NCBI GenBank assembly: GCA_015680905.1
Contig: CM027377.1
Location: 14,780,501 to 14,844,500, forward strand
Direction of reading: 5' to 3'
Origin: Coptis chinensis
Lineage: Eukaryota > Streptophyta > Magnoliopsida > Ranunculales > Ranunculaceae
DNA length: 64,000 nt
Numbering within the stretch: position 1 is the stretch's first letter; the number at the start of each line of letters is the position of its first letter. The notes under the pieces are model-generated. The model ran no database searches, was not told the DNA's origin, and saw only the letters and a list, made by a program, of their open reading frames with translations. The position numbers were made by a program, and so were the translations under genes. Positions 1 to 13,408 of the stretch are shown piece by piece.

Positions 1-362
1 AGTTAAGAATAAAGCTCCGCACAAGTTAATGGCTGACATGAACATCTCTCTCATGTAGCATATTATCGGGTGGTACATGTAAAACTAATTTTCCACCAAT
101 TCAAAATGAAGAACATACAGACCATGTGCTCACTTCACCACCTTGCTTTCGTTTACAAGGAATTTCCGCGGCAGCAACATACCAAATAGTCGAAACAAAG
201 AACAATATAAATCTTCTTATAATATATGTACATGTTACAAACGAAATTCAAGTGCAAGGGATGTATCCTGACACAAATCACAGCACACGCATATATATTA
301 TTTCTACTCAAACCAATTTCAAACTCCACCAATTCTTAAGAAAATTGAAAGTAGAAATTTAC

Positions 363-443
363 TTGTCTTAAGCCAAAGCAACACTTACAAGCAAGCACCC
401 AACCTTTTTCTTTAATCACCGACTTTGAGTTCTTCAATTTCAT
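363..443 (-). CDS. possible first exon of a gene running off the left edge
   Basis: On the minus strand an ATG at 443 opens a 27-codon reading frame rich in Lys and Cys (begins MKLKNSKSVIKEKG). It is followed by a plausible GTAAAT donor at 362. It lies about 130 bp downstream of a cluster of TGGGC(C/T) elements and a CT-rich leader, as expected for the 5' end of a housekeeping gene. I do not recognise the peptide and see no partner exon in bases 1-362, so this may equally be 5' UTR. Confidence 0.22.
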
Positions 444-574
444 GTCATAGAAATCCCTAGCTCTCTTTGATTTTGGGTTAAAATGAGAGAAAACCCGCAG
501 GGGAGAGAGAGAGAGAGAAAGACATAGCGAACCTCCGAGAGGGAGCCCCCCGAGACTTCTCTCCTGTCTTCTAT

Positions 575-612
575 TTTCAGCCCACAAACCCCTTAAGCCC
601 AAGGCCCAACAA
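575..612 (-). promoter_or_regulatory. site II element cluster (TGGGCC/T)
   Basis: Read on the minus strand this stretch holds three close TGGGCC/TGGGCT motifs (forward GGCCCA and AGCCCA), followed downstream by a CT repeat leader around 500-525. Such clusters are typical of plant promoters of ribosomal, mitochondrial and other housekeeping genes. It should drive a leftward gene that mostly lies outside the window. Confidence 0.4.
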
Positions 613-1170
613 TATGGGATTTTACAGGATGCCCAATCTCCCAGTAACTAAACCTCTTAACACATTGAAACTTGCGAAAAATTTAAGCAGAATGCAGCCA
701 AAAATCTTGGACGTCAAAACCTAGCTTTGGGTCTTAGAAACATTTTGAAAAACACACAAGAATGATATGAAGACATGATTATATGTGAGCCATAATGATC
801 CAAAAGACATTCAAAGCCTATCATAAACCAAACATGTTTGTTCTTGCAATGATGGACTACAAGATCAAACTATGAGGGAAAAGATGAGATATTGACGCAA
901 ATATGGTCTTCGTCAGCTGCATTTACCGTAACAGAGAACAAATGAATAAAGCTTACTCATCCCTTCGCTACTGGCGACATACCATACTTGACAGCCTTTT
1001 TTAATCAAAGCTCAATATTGACATCAAGTATAAGCTAAAACTTTGATAGAACAAACACAGTTATTGATGATAGGATCTCTTGAACTTAAAATCTTCGCCC
1101 AAATTAGTAGTATGTCTTACAGAAGTTGATATTTTCACCAGTTGATGATGGCATCATTGGTGTTCACCTG
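613..1170. other. intergenic and 3' flank of bL32m
   Basis: No gene is supported here. It holds the 3' untranslated and downstream flank of the leftward bL32m gene and the upstream flank of the gene at the left edge. Confidence 0.5.
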
Positions 1171-3873
1171 TTATTCCTCTGTCCCCACTGCAGCAATGTA
1201 GCAGCTTAACTCTTCTGCGCATTCACCTGTTATTCCCCTGTCCCCACTGCAGCAGTAGAAATGTGGCAGCTTAACTCGTCCGCAACTCCTGCAACAAGCA
1301 AGGTAAAGTAAGCAAACACAGGATCCCTTCAACAACACATATACAACTGAATACTTGATCTAACGGATTGGGCTAGATCCACACCAATGGAAAGGGTTAG
1401 TACAGATTGCAAATGAGTTTCACTTATGCTGTCAGACAAACCTAAGAGAATCCATTAACATGACTTTTGATGTTGCAGTGTAACACCAACAAACTAATGA
1501 CAAGCACCACTAACGTCACTGAGGAGGTGGGTCTATAGAATTTTGGAAGTTCTCATTTAGCAAGTATATAGCACAAGCAGAGAGACACACTTTAAAACAT
1601 TTCCCTAAATCTACCCAATGTCACCACGCAGCAACCAGGCTCATACAAGAGGAAGGGATTTAGAACATTTAAAAGCATCATGTACAGCACAGAAAAATAT
1701 CACCCAAGTAAAAGAACATAAGATTTTACAAATTATGATGCAAGACGGCCTTCCCTTAGCTTATAATTGATCAACATAGCATAGAAAACCTTTTCAACAT
1801 GTTGCAAGCTCCTCCAAGCTTCTGGAAATGTTAGACCAATTTGATGGATTTTTGGCTTCAGTATCACAAGTAAAGATGACAAAAAAAAGTCCAACTTTAT
1901 CCATATTTTCCTAGTATGTATAAAACATAATAACTCGTACTGGAAAGAAGAAGAAAACTATTTGGCAGCTCTTACATGGTTCACCAGAAAACATTTCAAT
2001 GTTGTAACTCAATAGATATAGGAAAGAATCTCAGAGAACACAAGAGGTGAAACCTTGCAATTGGCAGTTGGAGTATAGAAATGAAGAATCGGCTGATCAA
2101 ATTAATTGATCAAAGCTCAGATGCCATGGAAGAGTTTGAAAAGATTATTCAACAAGATGGAATAAAAAAGCAAAAGTCCTACTTGGTATTGATAGGTAAA
2201 CACTCCAGGCCTCCATGTAAATGTGTGTTTACATCATAGGTGTTTGTCTTCACAGATTTTAATGTAAAAGTAACAAAGATGCAGACAAGAAATTGTAAAG
2301 TCGGTTCACATTGTGCTACAATACAAGGAATAGAAGTATTCATAACTTATGCACTTGATCTGTAAAGTAACATGGTAAAAGATTTTTTTGGGGGTTAGCA
2401 TAAAGTGGTTTCACACATCGTATATTTATAGTGGTAAAATCATATTATTGCTAATGAATAAGAAAGTTTGGAGAGAAGAGAGGGAAAAGAGAATAGGGCT
2501 TAATTAATTTCAGCCTTCTCTCACACTTTTTATATAGGAAAATAGTTGGTTTACAATATGGAAGACATCAAAAAATTACAGGGCGTGGGGGCTAACAATA
2601 GTCTTGCACAAATCATGCTCATGCTTAATGGTTACATGGATCGGATTAAGAGATATTGGTCTTTACTTGAGTATAACACCAAATGTTTGTTCTAATATCA
2701 AAAGTTCTACTTTTCTATGTGCTAATCCTGTTATTCATGCCAGATGATGGGCGTCCTGAAAAACCTTGCTTCATCCGTGCTCATTCCATCTCATCAACAA
2801 CCTCTAGATGTCTTCATATTAAAGTCTTCCTGATGAACAACTTTATTTCACTCGTTCCAATTCAGCAAGCAGGGCATGGTCTCTCCAAGGCAAATTACCT
2901 CTATTGTTTGTGGAGTGGGAGGGTTAGGGGCTATAAAAGCATATTAGCATCAGATGCGCAAGACTACGATGTAAACTGCTCTACGCTCATGTGCAAATAT
3001 TAAGAATTGCGCTCCCGTTATCTAGAAGGCCAGCCTACAAAATCTCTCACCAAATTACTTACAGATCAAGTGCAAAAATTAGGATTTGTGTTCCTTGTGA
3101 TCTAACACAAAGTCAAAAACTAAGATATAGGAAACGACTTTATGCTCTCGTGACTGTATCTTTGTCACTTTAAATTAAATTTGTCAAAACAAACACCTAG
3201 ATACATAAGAAAAACTCATTTGTGGGAAGAAGTTGAACCTCTCAATACCTCCCAATACCAAGTACAATTTGTGTGTTTAGTTTGTTTCATCTTGTTAATC
3301 ACAAAAGTTTTCAAGAGACAATAGCTCTTTTATTTGTAAACCATGAATCGAAAATCATATCCCTGTTAAAGGTATGTAACTTTGACAAATATCTTACCTG
3401 CATCGCATTATAAGTGGAATAGGTTTCAATGCCCTCGGTCCATTTCTTATGCCTCTCTTGTGTTTAGAGACCTGCAAGTTGGACAAATTTTCTTAGTCAT
3501 TCCAAGAGACTGAAATGAAAACTCTTCATGCCTTTAACAAGGTAACTATAGCTTTCATACCAAACAATGTGTATCTATAACACTTGGCACATATTATTGA
3601 TCAAACATAAAGCAGTAAAAGATGAATAATTATGCAAAGGAAGCAACTTTTTTTACTCAAAAACAAGATAACCTTTCTTTTAGGAACAGCCATGAGTTCC
3701 ATAGACCCAATATTACTACCAAACTCAAATTCTTTATCATTCTCAGGCAATGCAAATATATTCCCATGACTCATCATTGAAGTACCCAATGGTGCAGGAA
3801 CAGCAGTAGCCACATGATTCCATCTTCCAGACATGCACAAGCCGTTCACTAATTTTTTCAGTCTAAATGCCAT
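1171..3873 (-). CDS. bL32m: mitochondrial large-subunit ribosomal protein bL32m, three exons
   Basis: Structural protein of the mitochondrial large ribosomal subunit. Exons on the minus strand: 3673-3873, 3398-3471 and 1171-1288, all with GT-AG borders and matching phases, giving 130 residues. The start is the ATG at 3873; a TTG three codons upstream is in frame but not needed. Residues 1 to about 55 look like a mitochondrial presequence. The bL32 core starts at ELMAVPKRK and continues with VSKHKRGIRNGPRALKPIP. The zinc ribbon follows as CRSCGRVKLPHFYCC, giving two CxxC-like cysteine pairs. Intron 2 is 2.1 kb. The last exon carries an imperfect tandem copy of its own zinc-ribbon sequence, which shifts frame and supplies a novel C-terminus after GDRGITGE. 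The gene looks intact and translatable, with only the tail unusual. The start lies 239 bp from that of the divergent fucosyltransferase pseudogene. Confidence 0.88.
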
Positions 3874-4112
3874 CTTTTGCAACGAGATTGAGAATCAATT
3901 GAGACAAGAGTGAGAAACGAGATCAACCCTGAACAGTTTTGGCACGGTTAAAAAAACAATTCCCGATATATTATGATACTTTGAAAATTTAAGCTCAATA
4001 TTCCGACATTTGAAATTCCACTTCTGACACATTCAATCATTTACAGCTCCAGCCTCAAAACTTGATTCTCCATCTTTCCAAAAATGGTTAACACCCAAAT
4101 GAAGAATTAAAA
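3874..4112. promoter_or_regulatory. short divergent intergenic region between bL32m and the fucosyltransferase relic
   Basis: Only 239 bp separate the ATG of the leftward bL32m from the ATG of the rightward GT37 pseudogene. This must contain the bL32m promoter and leader. I see no clear TATA box or site II motif, so the assignment rests on position alone. Confidence 0.45.
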
Positions 4113-6085
4113 ATGGATATGAAGAGAATAAGGAATAGTTCAAAGCAGCAAACAGATCCAGAAAATGAGAGTGTGTCTAGACTAGTAGAGAGGAAAACTG
4201 GACTAAACACAATGAAAACAATGGGAATATTAGTTGCTTGTTTAATGATTTTGCCTGTTTTTGTTACTATCTCAGTTATTTATAAAGGCTCATCATTGGA
4301 TCAGTACAACGATGCTAGAGTTATTCATGCTAAAGGTACTTTTATTTGTGTCATTTTAGTTTACTGTTTTGTTTATTACTTCATGTTAGGAATGTATATT
4401 TCAAGTCATGTTTTCAAATTTATTTACTAGTATGCAGATCTCTCAAGTCCGATGTAGTAAGCCGGTTCACTGAACCCTAATGATAGCAGTATGTCACTCA
4501 GTAATTGCAATTGCACACACACACCTCACCTGTCACCTGATGAAATTTTCCGCCAAGTTTTTCTCATTTGATGCTAATCTCGTCTTATGTGGTATATATA
4601 AAGTGTGTTAAGTTGCCTATTTTGTTTCGCTTAGGTTCAGAAGATGCTACATCTAAACCTGTTGACGAGCATAAGGATAAACTGTGATGGCCTTCTCACT
4701 ACGGATTTGAGGAACGGTCTTGTTTAAGCAGATATCAGTCTGTCTTGTATCGCAGAGCTTCACCTCACAAACCTTCCTCTCATCTTAAAACCATGTTGCG
4801 AAAGTATGAAGATCTCCATAGACGGTGTGGTCCTTACACTGAATCCTACAACAAAACTGTTAAGAAGCTCAAGTCAGGGCACCACATTACATCAACAGAT
4901 TGTAATTACGTTGTGTGGATATCATATAGTGGCTTAGGCAACAGGATACTAACTCTGGCTTCAGCATTTCTCTATGCTCTCCTAACAGACCGAGTCTTAC
5001 TTGTTGACCGTGGAAAAGACATAGATGATCTATTCTGTGAACCATTTCGGAGAAATCTGGTTGCTACCCTAGACTTTCCTCTTAACCAATTCAATAACTT
5101 TGATCAAAAATCTCCTCAGTGTTATGGGAACATGCTGAAAAAAAATCACATAAACAATTCGATGGACTAGCTACCACCTTATTTATATCTTCATCTTGCC
5201 CATGATTATGGCGATCATGATAAGCTGTTCTTCTGTGATCAAGATCAATCTCTTTTCAGAAAAATTCCTTGGTTGATCATGAAAACAGATACCTATTTCA
5301 TTCCATCGCTCTTCTTGATCATCTTTTGACCAAGAACTTAGTAAGCTCTTTCCTTCAAGAGAAACGGTTTTCCACCACTTGGAGTAGATATCTTTTCCAC
5401 CCTTCAAATGCAGTGTAGGGTTTGATTACCAGAATACTATGAAGTTTACTTGGCCAATGCAGATCTGAGAGTTAGGAATCCAGATCAGAGTATTTGACAC
5501 TCGTCCTGGCCCATTTCAATATGTGTTTGATCAGATTGTTGCCTGCTTTCTGAAGGAGAATCTTCTGCCAGAAGTTAGCGTTCAAGAACCAATTGTCACT
5601 CCCTCTGGAAATCGTAAGTCTAAAGCTGTTTTGATGACATCCCTCAAAGCTCAGGTTACTTTGAGATGGTTAGGAACATGTATTAGGAAAACCCCACTGT
5701 GACTGGTGAAATTGGGGTGTACCAACCAAGTAATGAAAGAGTACCAGCAAACTGAGAAGAAGACGCACAACAGGAAAGCATGGGCAGAAATGTATCTCCT
5801 GAGCTTGACTGATAGTTTGATCCACAAGCTCATGGTCAACCTTTTGGCTATGTGGCTCAGGGTCTTGGAGGGTTGAAACCATGGATTCTGTACAAACCCG
5901 AGAACAGTACTGCCCCAGATCCTCCTTGCAGCCGTGCTATGTCAATGGAGCCTTGTTTCCATGCACCTCCGTTTTATGATTGTAAGGCAAAAACTGGGAT
6001 CGACACTGGTGCAATTGTTCCTCATGTAAGGCATTGTGAAGATATGAGCTGGGGTCTTAAACTGGTGGATCGTGACGAGTTGTAG
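4113..6085 (+). pseudogene. xyloglucan galactoside 2-alpha-L-fucosyltransferase (GT37, FUT1-like), decayed
   Basis: In living copies this Golgi type II membrane enzyme moves L-fucose from GDP-fucose to galactose on xyloglucan or arabinogalactan side chains. Exon 1 (4113-4335) encodes a basic N-terminus and one membrane anchor (ILVACLMILPVFVTISVIY). It splices with GT-AG to 4635. Exon 2 holds clear GT37 blocks: SCLSRYQSVLYRRASPHKPS, DCNYVVWISYSGLGNRILTL, DRVLLVDRGKDIDDLFCEPF, HDKLFFCDQDQSLFRKIPW, RVFDTRPGPFQYVFDQIVA, and the family C-terminus ending CEDMSWGLKLVDRDEL. Damage: a TGA at 4685 beside a pair of offset indels, a TAG at 5168, a further frame change near 5310, stops in the 5360-5480 stretch, and more frame changes near 5500, 5650 and 5840. 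At least six lesions separate the blocks. Full-length homologues are about 500-560 residues. A pseudogene call is secure; the exact acceptor substrate is not. Confidence 0.9.
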
Positions 6086-7438
6086 ACGTGATTTTTATAA
6101 TCATTTTTTGTCATTTTTCTTTGATTATTAGTTAGCTGTAGTAGAAAATAGATATTTAAAAGATTTTGTTGTACATACTCTATAAATTGGTGGAAGCTCC
6201 ATTCCATTTGCTCAGATGTTTCTAAAATTTAATGAGAAAATGCAATCCAACACTTTGGCACGCTTCTGATTTTTAATTTCTTAAGAAATGTAGATCTCAA
6301 AACTGGTAAATCCGAATTTTCATCAAATATAACCGAATTCCATTTAAAAGAATAATATGATGACCTCAAGTAAAATCAAGTCTCGACTCTTGAGCTCTGA
6401 CCTTGTAGAATGGAAAATTCAAGGCATAAGTGCACAACAGGATTGTTCCGACTTCCGCCCAGTGTATGTTTCTGAACGTGTTGCATATTAAGAGGGAGAT
6501 AGACCCAAGTTCTACCAACTAGGACTATTTTCGGAATAGATTCGCAAATCTTTTGCATTCAACCGAACATGCAGTTAAGGACTGCATGCAAACTCTGTAA
6601 CTTCAACCAGAAAACAAAGAAGTTGCTTAAATGGGCCCTAAAGATACTTTCTTTACGAAGATCTCTACTGGGCGTTAATACATGCTTTCGGTTATTCACT
6701 AGTGTATTTTAGCAACTTGAGATTTCTTTCACAATTACTTAACTTGGATAAGACATCACAGAAAGACCTCCAGACCATATAACTAAAAGAAATTCCTTAT
6801 AAGGAAAATCCTTATGTCACTACTCACTATGAACCCATATCATGTTCACTTGTAGGAGGACAGAGATAAAAGGTTTAAAATAAAACTAAATTTCGTCTCT
6901 GTAGCACACTAGCACCACCCTTCTTTAATTTCCACGTTACTTATGCGCGTAATCCATATTGCTGGTCCTTTCAGTTCTTCCTCCTTCAGACAATATTATA
7001 TGGTACCCATGCCTACATAAATTCACATCATTACCAAAAGGCATTAGCAGGTTGAGCTAAAAATTTAAATGCATTCGCCAAACTATGCAGTGAAAGATGC
7101 ATCTACCAAAACCTATTCTGGAATTCCTTTACATCACATTTATTGGCTATTGTATATTAGCAGTCTTGTGGACACTATGAATAATTGGCTCCTGAAACAA
7201 TTTTCAGTAGCATTATACATCAATCCACGCTGTTGTTTCTATTTCTAGCTAGAGGTAGAATAAGATTGATAGAACCAGTTTTTCATTTGAAAGTCCATTT
7301 TTTAAGATAAACTCCATCTGAGTGCATGGGATGACCTTCTTTTAGGATTCATTGCTACTGGAAAATGGTGGTATCGAATGACAGAACAGGTCTAACAATG
7401 ACTCTTTAACTCTAAATTTACAAAAGACCAGGCTTCAT
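6086..7438. other. intergenic, nothing recognised
   Basis: About 1.35 kb with only short shadow reading frames and no recognisable exon, repeat array or terminal inverted repeat. Confidence 0.5.
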
Positions 7439-8138
7439 CTACAATGAATGCGTACGTTGATTTGAATGGTGCACTGGTAGCTCAATAATAGTGCTGAAAG
7501 CAACATCTTGAAAAGGACCTGCCATCTTTCCGAGGGAAACCATCCAAGATCCCCCACCCTTCTTTCCTGAGGGACATTCTGAATATTCTGTGCTAGCTGA
7601 AAATACAAAACAAAGTAAAAGCCCAGTGTTTATTTAAACAATTTGCCCACTCGTTTCTGATTGTTTACACAATTCAACCAGATAAAACTCATCATCTGGA
7701 AATCCGAATCACCTAAAGGATTGCTATTTTTAGACATTTTAGTAGAATTGAAATGAATTATCTTAGGGTTTACATTAATTTCACCTTTGCAAATTCAGCA
7801 GGAGGAACCTTGTCTCCGTTGTTTAGCCAACCATCCTGTAGCTTCTTGTATGCTTCATTGATCTTTCTTGTTTCTCTGCATAAGATATGCCTGTAAAAAA
7901 TTATTATTAGCATCGTAGGACAGTATAGTTTACTACTGATTATAAATAATATAATAAAACGAAATACAAAACAGAAAATGACCTTTTGACATATGTGCAG
8001 GTGCAAGGGCCATCTGGCAGCTTGCCACCACCTTTACCTTTTCCCTTTACCAGGAAGTCTCCTCAGCAGGTACACCCGCTTGTTTCCCCGCCCCCTTGCC
8101 ACCTCCTCCTGCCTCTTTTGACTTCCATCCTTCCCCAT
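7439..8138 (-). pseudogene. PIN4/Par14-type parvulin peptidyl-prolyl isomerase, decayed
   Basis: Small parvulins catalyse cis-trans isomerisation of peptidyl-prolyl bonds. Three exons are visible on the minus strand. Exon 1 (8138-7983) starts MGKDGS and codes the Gly/Lys-rich basic tail, then GGKLPDGPCTCTYVK. Exon 2 (7890-7785) reads RHILCRETRKINEAYKKLQD then GWLNNGDKVPPAEFAK, matching plant PIN4-like proteins. Exon 3 (from 7596) shows the pieces EYSECPSGKKGG, GDLGWFP, KMAGPFQDVAFSTII and SAPFKST. Damage: frame changes inside exon 1 (a stop follows GKGKR in the reading frame), a base gained in the G run before GDLGWFP and one lost just after it, and another loss after FSTII. The usual C-terminus GYHIILCEGR is absent. 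It sits between the fucosyltransferase and mannosidase relics. Family assignment is firm; loss of function is very likely. Confidence 0.8.
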
Positions 8139-10591
8139 CTTATTCTTATCCTCCAAACGCGATAATAGAAAACAACTTGTTTAGCCTTGTGTGGAGATTA
8201 GATAAATGGGCTTCGTAAGGACCATGGGTATTTCTTTTTAATAATATTAAAACTTCGGATCTTCTGTCACCACCCCAATGATCTGCTGGTAGTGTGGTAA
8301 ACTATTGGCTAGTTTGGTTATGGGATCAAATCGTGCTAAAACACTAAAACCACCAAAAATAAGCAAAAACAACCCAAAACAAATGAGGTATTCTAAAATA
8401 CCTCTATGTGGCTTCCATATCAAGAGGTCATCATAGTTACTGCTATAGTTTAAGTTGACATGATTTGTGCTGCAATGAGATCCTTTCATAGGCGAACCTT
8501 TTTCGTTATTGAAATTGACAAGTCTTAAATTGTGCAACTCTTTGGTCACTTCGACTCAAACTTCTCCATTCGTATGCTGTCTCCGGAAGGAGTTATATAG
8601 CTTTGATGGCTTTTGATGGAGTGAAATGTGGCTGTGGCCATGTTCACTACTATAGTGTGCATGCATTGAAGTGTGAAACACTACTTTTGGAAATTGTGAT
8701 GGCAAGATCCTCTATATCTATAGAGAACAATTAACGCGGAAGACAAGTAAAATATCACAAGGTTAACATTTGTCACAGAAGTAGGTAGAACCGTAGAACA
8801 CACCTACCACCAATCTAAACTCTAAAGTGGGCATGTGTATATCCCAGTAGGCAAACTAGGCATATACGCCCAGGGATTGGTGTTACAGTTGGTTAAAACT
8901 AAAGAGTTGCGCTGCTTATCCCATTGGATTGGATGCACATTGTGCCATCTATCTGCTGAAGAACATGTTCAGTGTCATCCTAGATACTAGTCCCGGTAGG
9001 GTGAGGGCAAGCAAGCTCTATAATCTATCCACCGAAGTACGCTATGCACAGAGAGACAGCCTCTAAGAAGTAAAGACCAATGTTCATTTCTAAAGAAATA
9101 TCACATGAAGCTATGTGACTCTAAAATATCACCAGGCTGATTAGGTGAACTGTTTGAGCAGTTGACCTGGTAGTGGTTCAGTGCGAGGAGCAAAAAGACC
9201 CGTGAAAGGTAAAACCTAAATAAGGAGATATACAGATGAATGAAAATGATAGTTGCAACCAACTACGTGTGCAGCACCCTCAATTGAAAAAGATCTTATA
9301 TATTGGTTACGTGTTATTAGTATGATAATTTTTGAAAATATCAGTGTTGTACTCCTGCCTCCGTCCTTGGGTGCAACTGCATTAACTAGATCTGAAGATG
9401 GTGGCTTTTTTCTGGTGGCTGACAATTCCAATAACAGAGAAAAATATGGAGAAATATGAATGAAAACGCAAAATACTTCAGTAGAATGTGGAAAGATAAG
9501 GGACTTGCACATTATACTTGCAGTTATGGAAACAAGAGAGGAGAAATATCAGTCTAGCTGGTAAAGCAACAGTGGAAACCGCAAATTTGCAAAACCTAAG
9601 GCTAGAACCTAATGGCGCTGAGACGTGAAAACATTTCATGTTTTATTCTTCTCATCTTTGAGGGATACATGGATTTCCACAGGCTGATTATGGCAAGTAT
9701 ACATCTAATAAACATGTGCAGCAACATTTGCAAATCAATTCAAACCTAGCAATACAACACCGGCCAGATTTTACAGTTTTCTTCTTCTCCAATCTATCTT
9801 CTTGTTACACAGGTTGCCTTCTTCCATCAATTGTCTGCATCTATGGTGGTCAAGTATCAGCATCTGACTGAAAAACAAACAGCCTGTAGCCTAATAAAGC
9901 AAATAGTTGTATAAATAGTAATAGTATATATTCATGAGATAACTAAACATAATACATACAAATGGACAGTAACAATAATAATTTACGAGAAAAAAATAAC
10001 CACATAAAGATAAATAGATATTAAAGTACAATAGGTGGGGTGGGGGATGTATGGGAATCGAGGTGTACTTGAAACAGGAATTTGTTATCTAAAGAAAAAA
10101 TAAACACAACGAAAAATCCTCGGCATACACTCGTTATCTAAAGAAGATTTTAAACAGGAATTCTAGGCCGTGTACATAACGGAAAATAGAGAACAAATCT
10201 ATATGCTTATACGTTTGAAAAGACCAGATTTTTTGTGAGAACAGCTCGATGATGAGAAGACGACGGCTAATACTCATCTTCATGTGGGCTCAGTAAAAGC
10301 GCCAGATAGGACTCTTATAATAACCTGACATCCTAACCATAACAGGTCATAACAGAGCACCGTGCCACCGTCTATATCTTTTTGTTGTTATCATTCTCAT
10401 ATGTCAATAAAACAACATAAAAATGTTTCTCTCCACTTCTTTGTCCATTGAACAATAACAAAACAAATATAGATAAAATCATTTGCCTTAAAAAAGAATT
10501 AACTAAAGACAAAACAAGCTTAAAGATATAAAAGTATAAAACTAAGAAAATGATGTACCATCTCAACTTTGAGAACAAGCCACGAAGCTTT
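8139..10591. other. intergenic, nothing firmly recognised
   Basis: About 2.4 kb between the parvulin and mannosidase relics. A 100-codon minus-strand frame at 8247-8549 with one hydrophobic stretch (EYLICFGLFLLIFGGFSVL) matches nothing I know and has no visible partner exons. The rest is AT-rich with no repeat structure I can define. Confidence 0.4.
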
Positions 10592-13238
10592 TCATTTTTG
10601 AGACTGGACCATTTCGAGGATGTTGGGAACGAAATTAATAACAAATGTGCGAATTTCCATAGGGCCCAGCTCTACTAAAAGCTTTCTCGGATCAATATGC
10701 CCTCCTCTTAACACCGTGGGTTCTTCCTCAGGTGCACTTCCTGTATTCCAAACCAGTCGTTTTTTTTTCCATTTCGGCTCTTTCTTGATTAGCAGACAGA
10801 CTCATCTCTGTTACTTTGCTGATCTGGAGAGGAAAAGTTAATGCAAGAAGAACATGACCAGGTGTTAGATGATACACATGTTAGTTTAGTATTTCAAATA
10901 GCAGAGGACCACATTATTTACTTCAGAATTTTTTATGTATACCTCTTTCTTCGGGAAGAGTTTTTTCAGTTCAACAGCTGCCATCGTTGAAAGGTCTTTA
11001 CCCTCTCCCACCTTGCAGAAGATCAGTTGCCACAAGTCACAACAAAGAACATATCAAGACGACAGGCTTTTATTTGTACATGGAGCATTAGGATGTAAAC
11101 TGATAAGCATTTAATGGTTTCAACGTCAAACTGGAATTAGCAGCTCACCAAAAGATTTTGGATCTTAAAGCTTAGGTTGGACAGATATTTTCATAATTAG
11201 AAATCCCTGTTTCTTTTACTTTTAAACCTTTATCGAAAACCACTATTTCAATATTCAGAGCCAAGTAAATAAAGCTGCAACTATTTATCCTACTAGCATG
11301 ATGCATGCGGCAGACGCACATGTTGTTTTCATGCCCAAGCTAAATGATTAAGACAGCAAGGGTAAGATCGCAAATATAGGGAAATAACATGGGTAAATCG
11401 TCCTAAAAAGTGTGACCAAGAGTCACAAATCACAGAATAAAAAAAATATTATAGTACTATATTATTACTGTAGGTCAGCCCGGATTTTTTTAAAGTAGTA
11501 AAAATATATGGAAACAGATATAAATAACTATATAAGTTCAAAAGTTGTGTAAACTTCATGAGTTACAAAGAGGAATATAATCCAGAAGACCGAACTATTT
11601 TATTTTATTTTTGCTTTCTTTTCAAGGAAGAAAAGGGTACGGCTAAAGGGCAAGAAAAAGAAAACAACGTCAAATTGCAAAACTCCTAACATTTGAGTTC
11701 AAGTAAAGTGCCAAAAAAAATTCCATTTGAGATGGAACTACTTCTTACTTCTTGGGTCTGACTTCCATATATAACACGTCAGACTCAGGACACTGAAAGA
11801 ACAGCTCCATCCCAGTTACCATTATAAACACTAAGTAAAGGAAAACTGTTTTGACATTTTAAGCAGGCACTGCATAAAAAGGATGTCACAGTTTCTAGTA
11901 TCCAAGGTGAAAAGGATAACACCAAAAGAATTTCACGAAACTCCATCATGGTCTAGTAGTTTGTTGACTTTGAGGAGGGCAAGTCTAAAGATGATTGATG
12001 TGGAACGATAGACAGACGGTTAGTGTGCCTCCTTCGCCTTGGTGGTGGACTGGGGTACTGCGGTAATGGCCTGGTAGCGATACCCCTTTTTTGCTTTTGC
12101 TTTTGTTTTTTCGCCTTTTTTTGTTCCTTTTCAGTTTGTATGATTTGTAATAGCATGGTAATATTGTATTAGGTTTGGCAAGGCTATGGTTGTCTCAAGC
12201 TGGGATGCATGGTTCATGGAGACTAGTTTCTGGCCAATCTTTAACGTAATTGATATACTTATATTACTCTTATAATGGTTACATCAATATATCATCTTTT
12301 ACCAACCTAAAAAAAATGTCATGGAGAAGCACAGAAATGAAAATTTCTGCTCAGCATGAAACGTGGTGTTGCAAGCTAGACACTTGATGTGGTTCCTCTT
12401 AAAGAAAAATGACTTCTATTTTCATTTGTAATACGAACTTCACAAGTGCTCCTTTAGGATGAGAAGAGTAGAACTTTTGATAACACTTTTGAAGTTCCGA
12501 CTCAAGTAGGGAGAGCACCATTTTGAGCTACAATGTTGACAGTTTTAGTGGTTCAAGTCCTAATTAATGAATTCTCTTTCTTTTTTTAAAAGACTCGGGG
12601 ATAAGCAAGACACTTATGCCTTACCTGGAGACTTTTTAACGCAACATTATCAGGTAAACTATAGGATGGAGCCAGCCAATAAAAGGCGGGTACATGAGAA
12701 TTTAGCCAGTTATCTTCCTCCTGCAAGTGAAAACCGATCATCTAAAATCACTGTAATACTAGACACAATTCAACTACAAGAACTTTTTCTCTAACCTGTT
12801 CAGTGAAGGCTAAAAGAAATGGAGAGTATATCTCCTGGCCAAATGAACGACGCCACTTGGCACCTTCTCCTAGAGTATTGATGCGGAGATAGATATTTCC
12901 TTGGATCTGAATTAATGATACTAAACCAATAAGAAGTGGATTCTGTAAAACCTCCGAAGTCAAGAGCCCGCTAAGGTAAAAAACATTAAGGCAATTTGAC
13001 ATTAATCATAATAAATTTGATAAAGGATCTGCAATACCTAAACTAATTGGTCAAACAACGAGATGTCAGTAATTGTATAAAAATATGCCTAGCAATTAAT
13101 CAATTCAAGTTGAGCTTTTATAGAGTGACAAGAATGAGAAGTCTAGGACACTTGAGAAGTGAGAATTCAAAATTAACATTAGGGGATGTGCAACTTGGAA
13201 TATGTAGAAATTGAGAGAAGAAAGATGTCTGAACAAAG

Positions 13239-13408
13239 TAAGTTACATGGACACGCCATATTGAAAATAATCTGTGTCGGATACGTATCCACGTGTCAGT
13301 TTTGAAAATAATCATATTGTATGTGATTTCAATTTTTGAAAATTCGACATGTCCAACTCTTCATATCCATCTCAGAAATGGACACACCTATCTGTGTCAA
13401 TGTAACTT
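13239..13408. mobile_element. MITE copy 1 (TAAGTTACAT-GGACAC inverted ends)
   Basis: A 170-bp element in a mannosidase intron with terminal inverted repeats TAAGTTACATGGACAC and GTGTCAATGTAACTTA (one mismatch). Flanks TGAACAAAG and GGAACAAAC agree at 7 of 9 bases, which suggests an old 9-bp target duplication of the Mutator type. Internally it has repeated GTGTCGGATACG-like words. Other copies are at 19651 and near 27690. Confidence 0.6.

Noticed and set aside
8247-8549. 100-codon open frame with a hydrophobic segment
   Set aside because: No recognised family and no partner exons. It could be a chance frame, so it was not called as a gene.
8860-9200. tRNA-like words (GGTGTTACAGTTGGTTAAA) suggesting a SINE
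   Set aside because: No convincing A and B boxes, no tail and no target duplication.
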